A stretch of 6,539 nt of DNA from Chloroflexia bacterium (lineage in GTDB: Bacteria > Chloroflexota > Chloroflexia > Thermomicrobiales > UBA6265). The position numbers and the translations under genes were made by a program. The stretch lies in assembly GCA_013698305.1 (NCBI GenBank), contig JACCVC010000236.1:1-6539 (forward strand), in the 5' to 3' direction. Under the pieces are notes generated by a model that made no database searches, was not told where the DNA came from, and worked only from the letters and a program-made list of their open reading frames with translations. Positions 6,139-6,539 of the stretch are shown piece after piece (the first letter of the stretch is position 1; each line of letters begins with the position of its first letter).

Positions 6139-6539
6139 TTAATACTCCGCCTTCTTCGTCGATTCAGGCGTGCGCTCGCCCTTTTCCTCGGGATCTGGCT
6201 TGAGGTCGGTTTGCTCTTCGGGATGCAGTGTCCCCCGATCCGCGCCAGCGGGGACAGCCGCGTCCCTGTCCGCGCGCTCGCCCTTGTCTTCGGCATCGGA
6301 CCATGGCGAGTCAGCACTCTCCTCCGAGTGGACCATGGGCCGCGGCTCGGCCGTGGCCCATTCGGTGTGGAACGTGCCGTCCTTGTCCAGCCGCTTGTAG
6401 GTGTGGGCGCCAAAGAAGTCGCGTTGCCCCTGGATCAGGTTTGCTGGCAGGAACTCCTGGCGATAGGAGTCAACGTAGTTCAACGCGGAGCTGTGTGCAG
6501 GGGTAGGTATTCCGAAGTCGAGCGCCATCCGCAACGCCG
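6139..6539 (-). CDS. gnd: 6-phosphogluconate dehydrogenase (decarboxylating), C-terminal part (5' truncated)
   Basis: 6PGDH converts 6-phosphogluconate to ribulose 5-phosphate, CO2 and NADPH. Only the last 132 codons lie in the window; the frame is open at the right edge and ends at TAA 6139-6141. The first 60 visible residues match the C-terminus of the long (about 470-residue) 6PGDH class: FGIPTPAHSSALNYVDSYR, then LPANLIQGQRDFFGAHTY (30-47) and DGTFHTEW (53-60). This region contains the tail residues that reach into the neighbouring subunit's active site. Family members normally end within a few residues of HTEW. Here 72 more residues follow (6142-6357), hydrophilic and acidic, with about 20 Asp/Glu, 10 Lys/Arg and the repeated motif D/E-K-G-E-R. 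It is the most upstream visible gene of the operon and lies 111 nt before zwf. Confidence 0.93.
   Translation of the reverse strand, partial: ALRMALDFGIPTPAHSSALNYVDSYRQEFLPANLIQGQRDFFGAHTYKRLDKDGTFHTEWATAEPRPMVHSEESADSPWSDAEDKGERADRDAAVPAGADRGTLHPEEQTDLKPDPEEKGERTPESTKKAEY

Noticed and set aside
6170..6506. Plus-strand open frames antisense to the gnd tail, raising doubt whether the tail is truly coding
   Set aside because: These frames are Ser/Arg/Pro-rich shadows; the minus frame runs without a break from the conserved HTEW end, so the tail is the better reading.

Overview
The window is a GC-rich bacterial chromosome segment. It holds an almost complete oxidative pentose phosphate operon on the minus strand, read from the right edge toward the left: gnd (3' end only), zwf, opcA, pgl, rpiA and a PAP2-family membrane phosphatase. 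Two plus-strand genes lie at the left edge: the 3' end of a DEAD-box RNA helicase and a small YdjM/DUF457-type membrane protein. The protein styles, the presence of opcA, the 'NPLR' leader before the G6PDH Rossmann fold and the short intergenic hairpin repeats ending in CCCTACGC suggest a Chloroflexota bacterium, perhaps Thermomicrobia-like. That placement is inference, since there is no rRNA or other phylogenetic marker here.

Layout. 1-287 (+): last 94 codons of the helicase, with a DbpA-like RNA-binding segment and an Arg/Gly-rich tail. 288-381: two successive hairpins. 382-915 (+): YdjM-like membrane protein. 916-972: convergent intergenic region with a perfect 8-bp hairpin. 973-1647 (-): PAP2 phosphatase. 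1628-2329 (-): rpiA. 2334-3104 (-): pgl. 3118-4344 (-): opcA. 4366-6027 (-): zwf. 6028-6138: intergenic region with two or three hairpins. 6139-6539 (-): gnd 3' end.

The operon products form one route. G6PDH (zwf), helped by its assembly factor OpcA, oxidises glucose 6-phosphate to 6-phosphogluconolactone and makes NADPH. Pgl hydrolyses the lactone. 6PGDH (gnd) decarboxylates 6-phosphogluconate to ribulose 5-phosphate with a second NADPH. RpiA converts that to ribose 5-phosphate. From zwf to the PAP2 gene the spacings are 21, 13, 4 and -20 nt, which supports one transcript. The only large gap, 111 nt between gnd and zwf, holds the hairpins.

The points most worth a second look are: a 72-residue acidic, low-complexity tail on 6PGDH with an internal duplication; the absence of any cysteine in G6PDH, OpcA and Pgl; a family of intergenic hairpins, one of which overlaps the stop codon of the PAP2 gene; and the PAP2 phosphatase gene at the end of a pentose phosphate operon. 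I see no mobile element, CRISPR array, tRNA or rRNA, and no clearly new multi-gene system.
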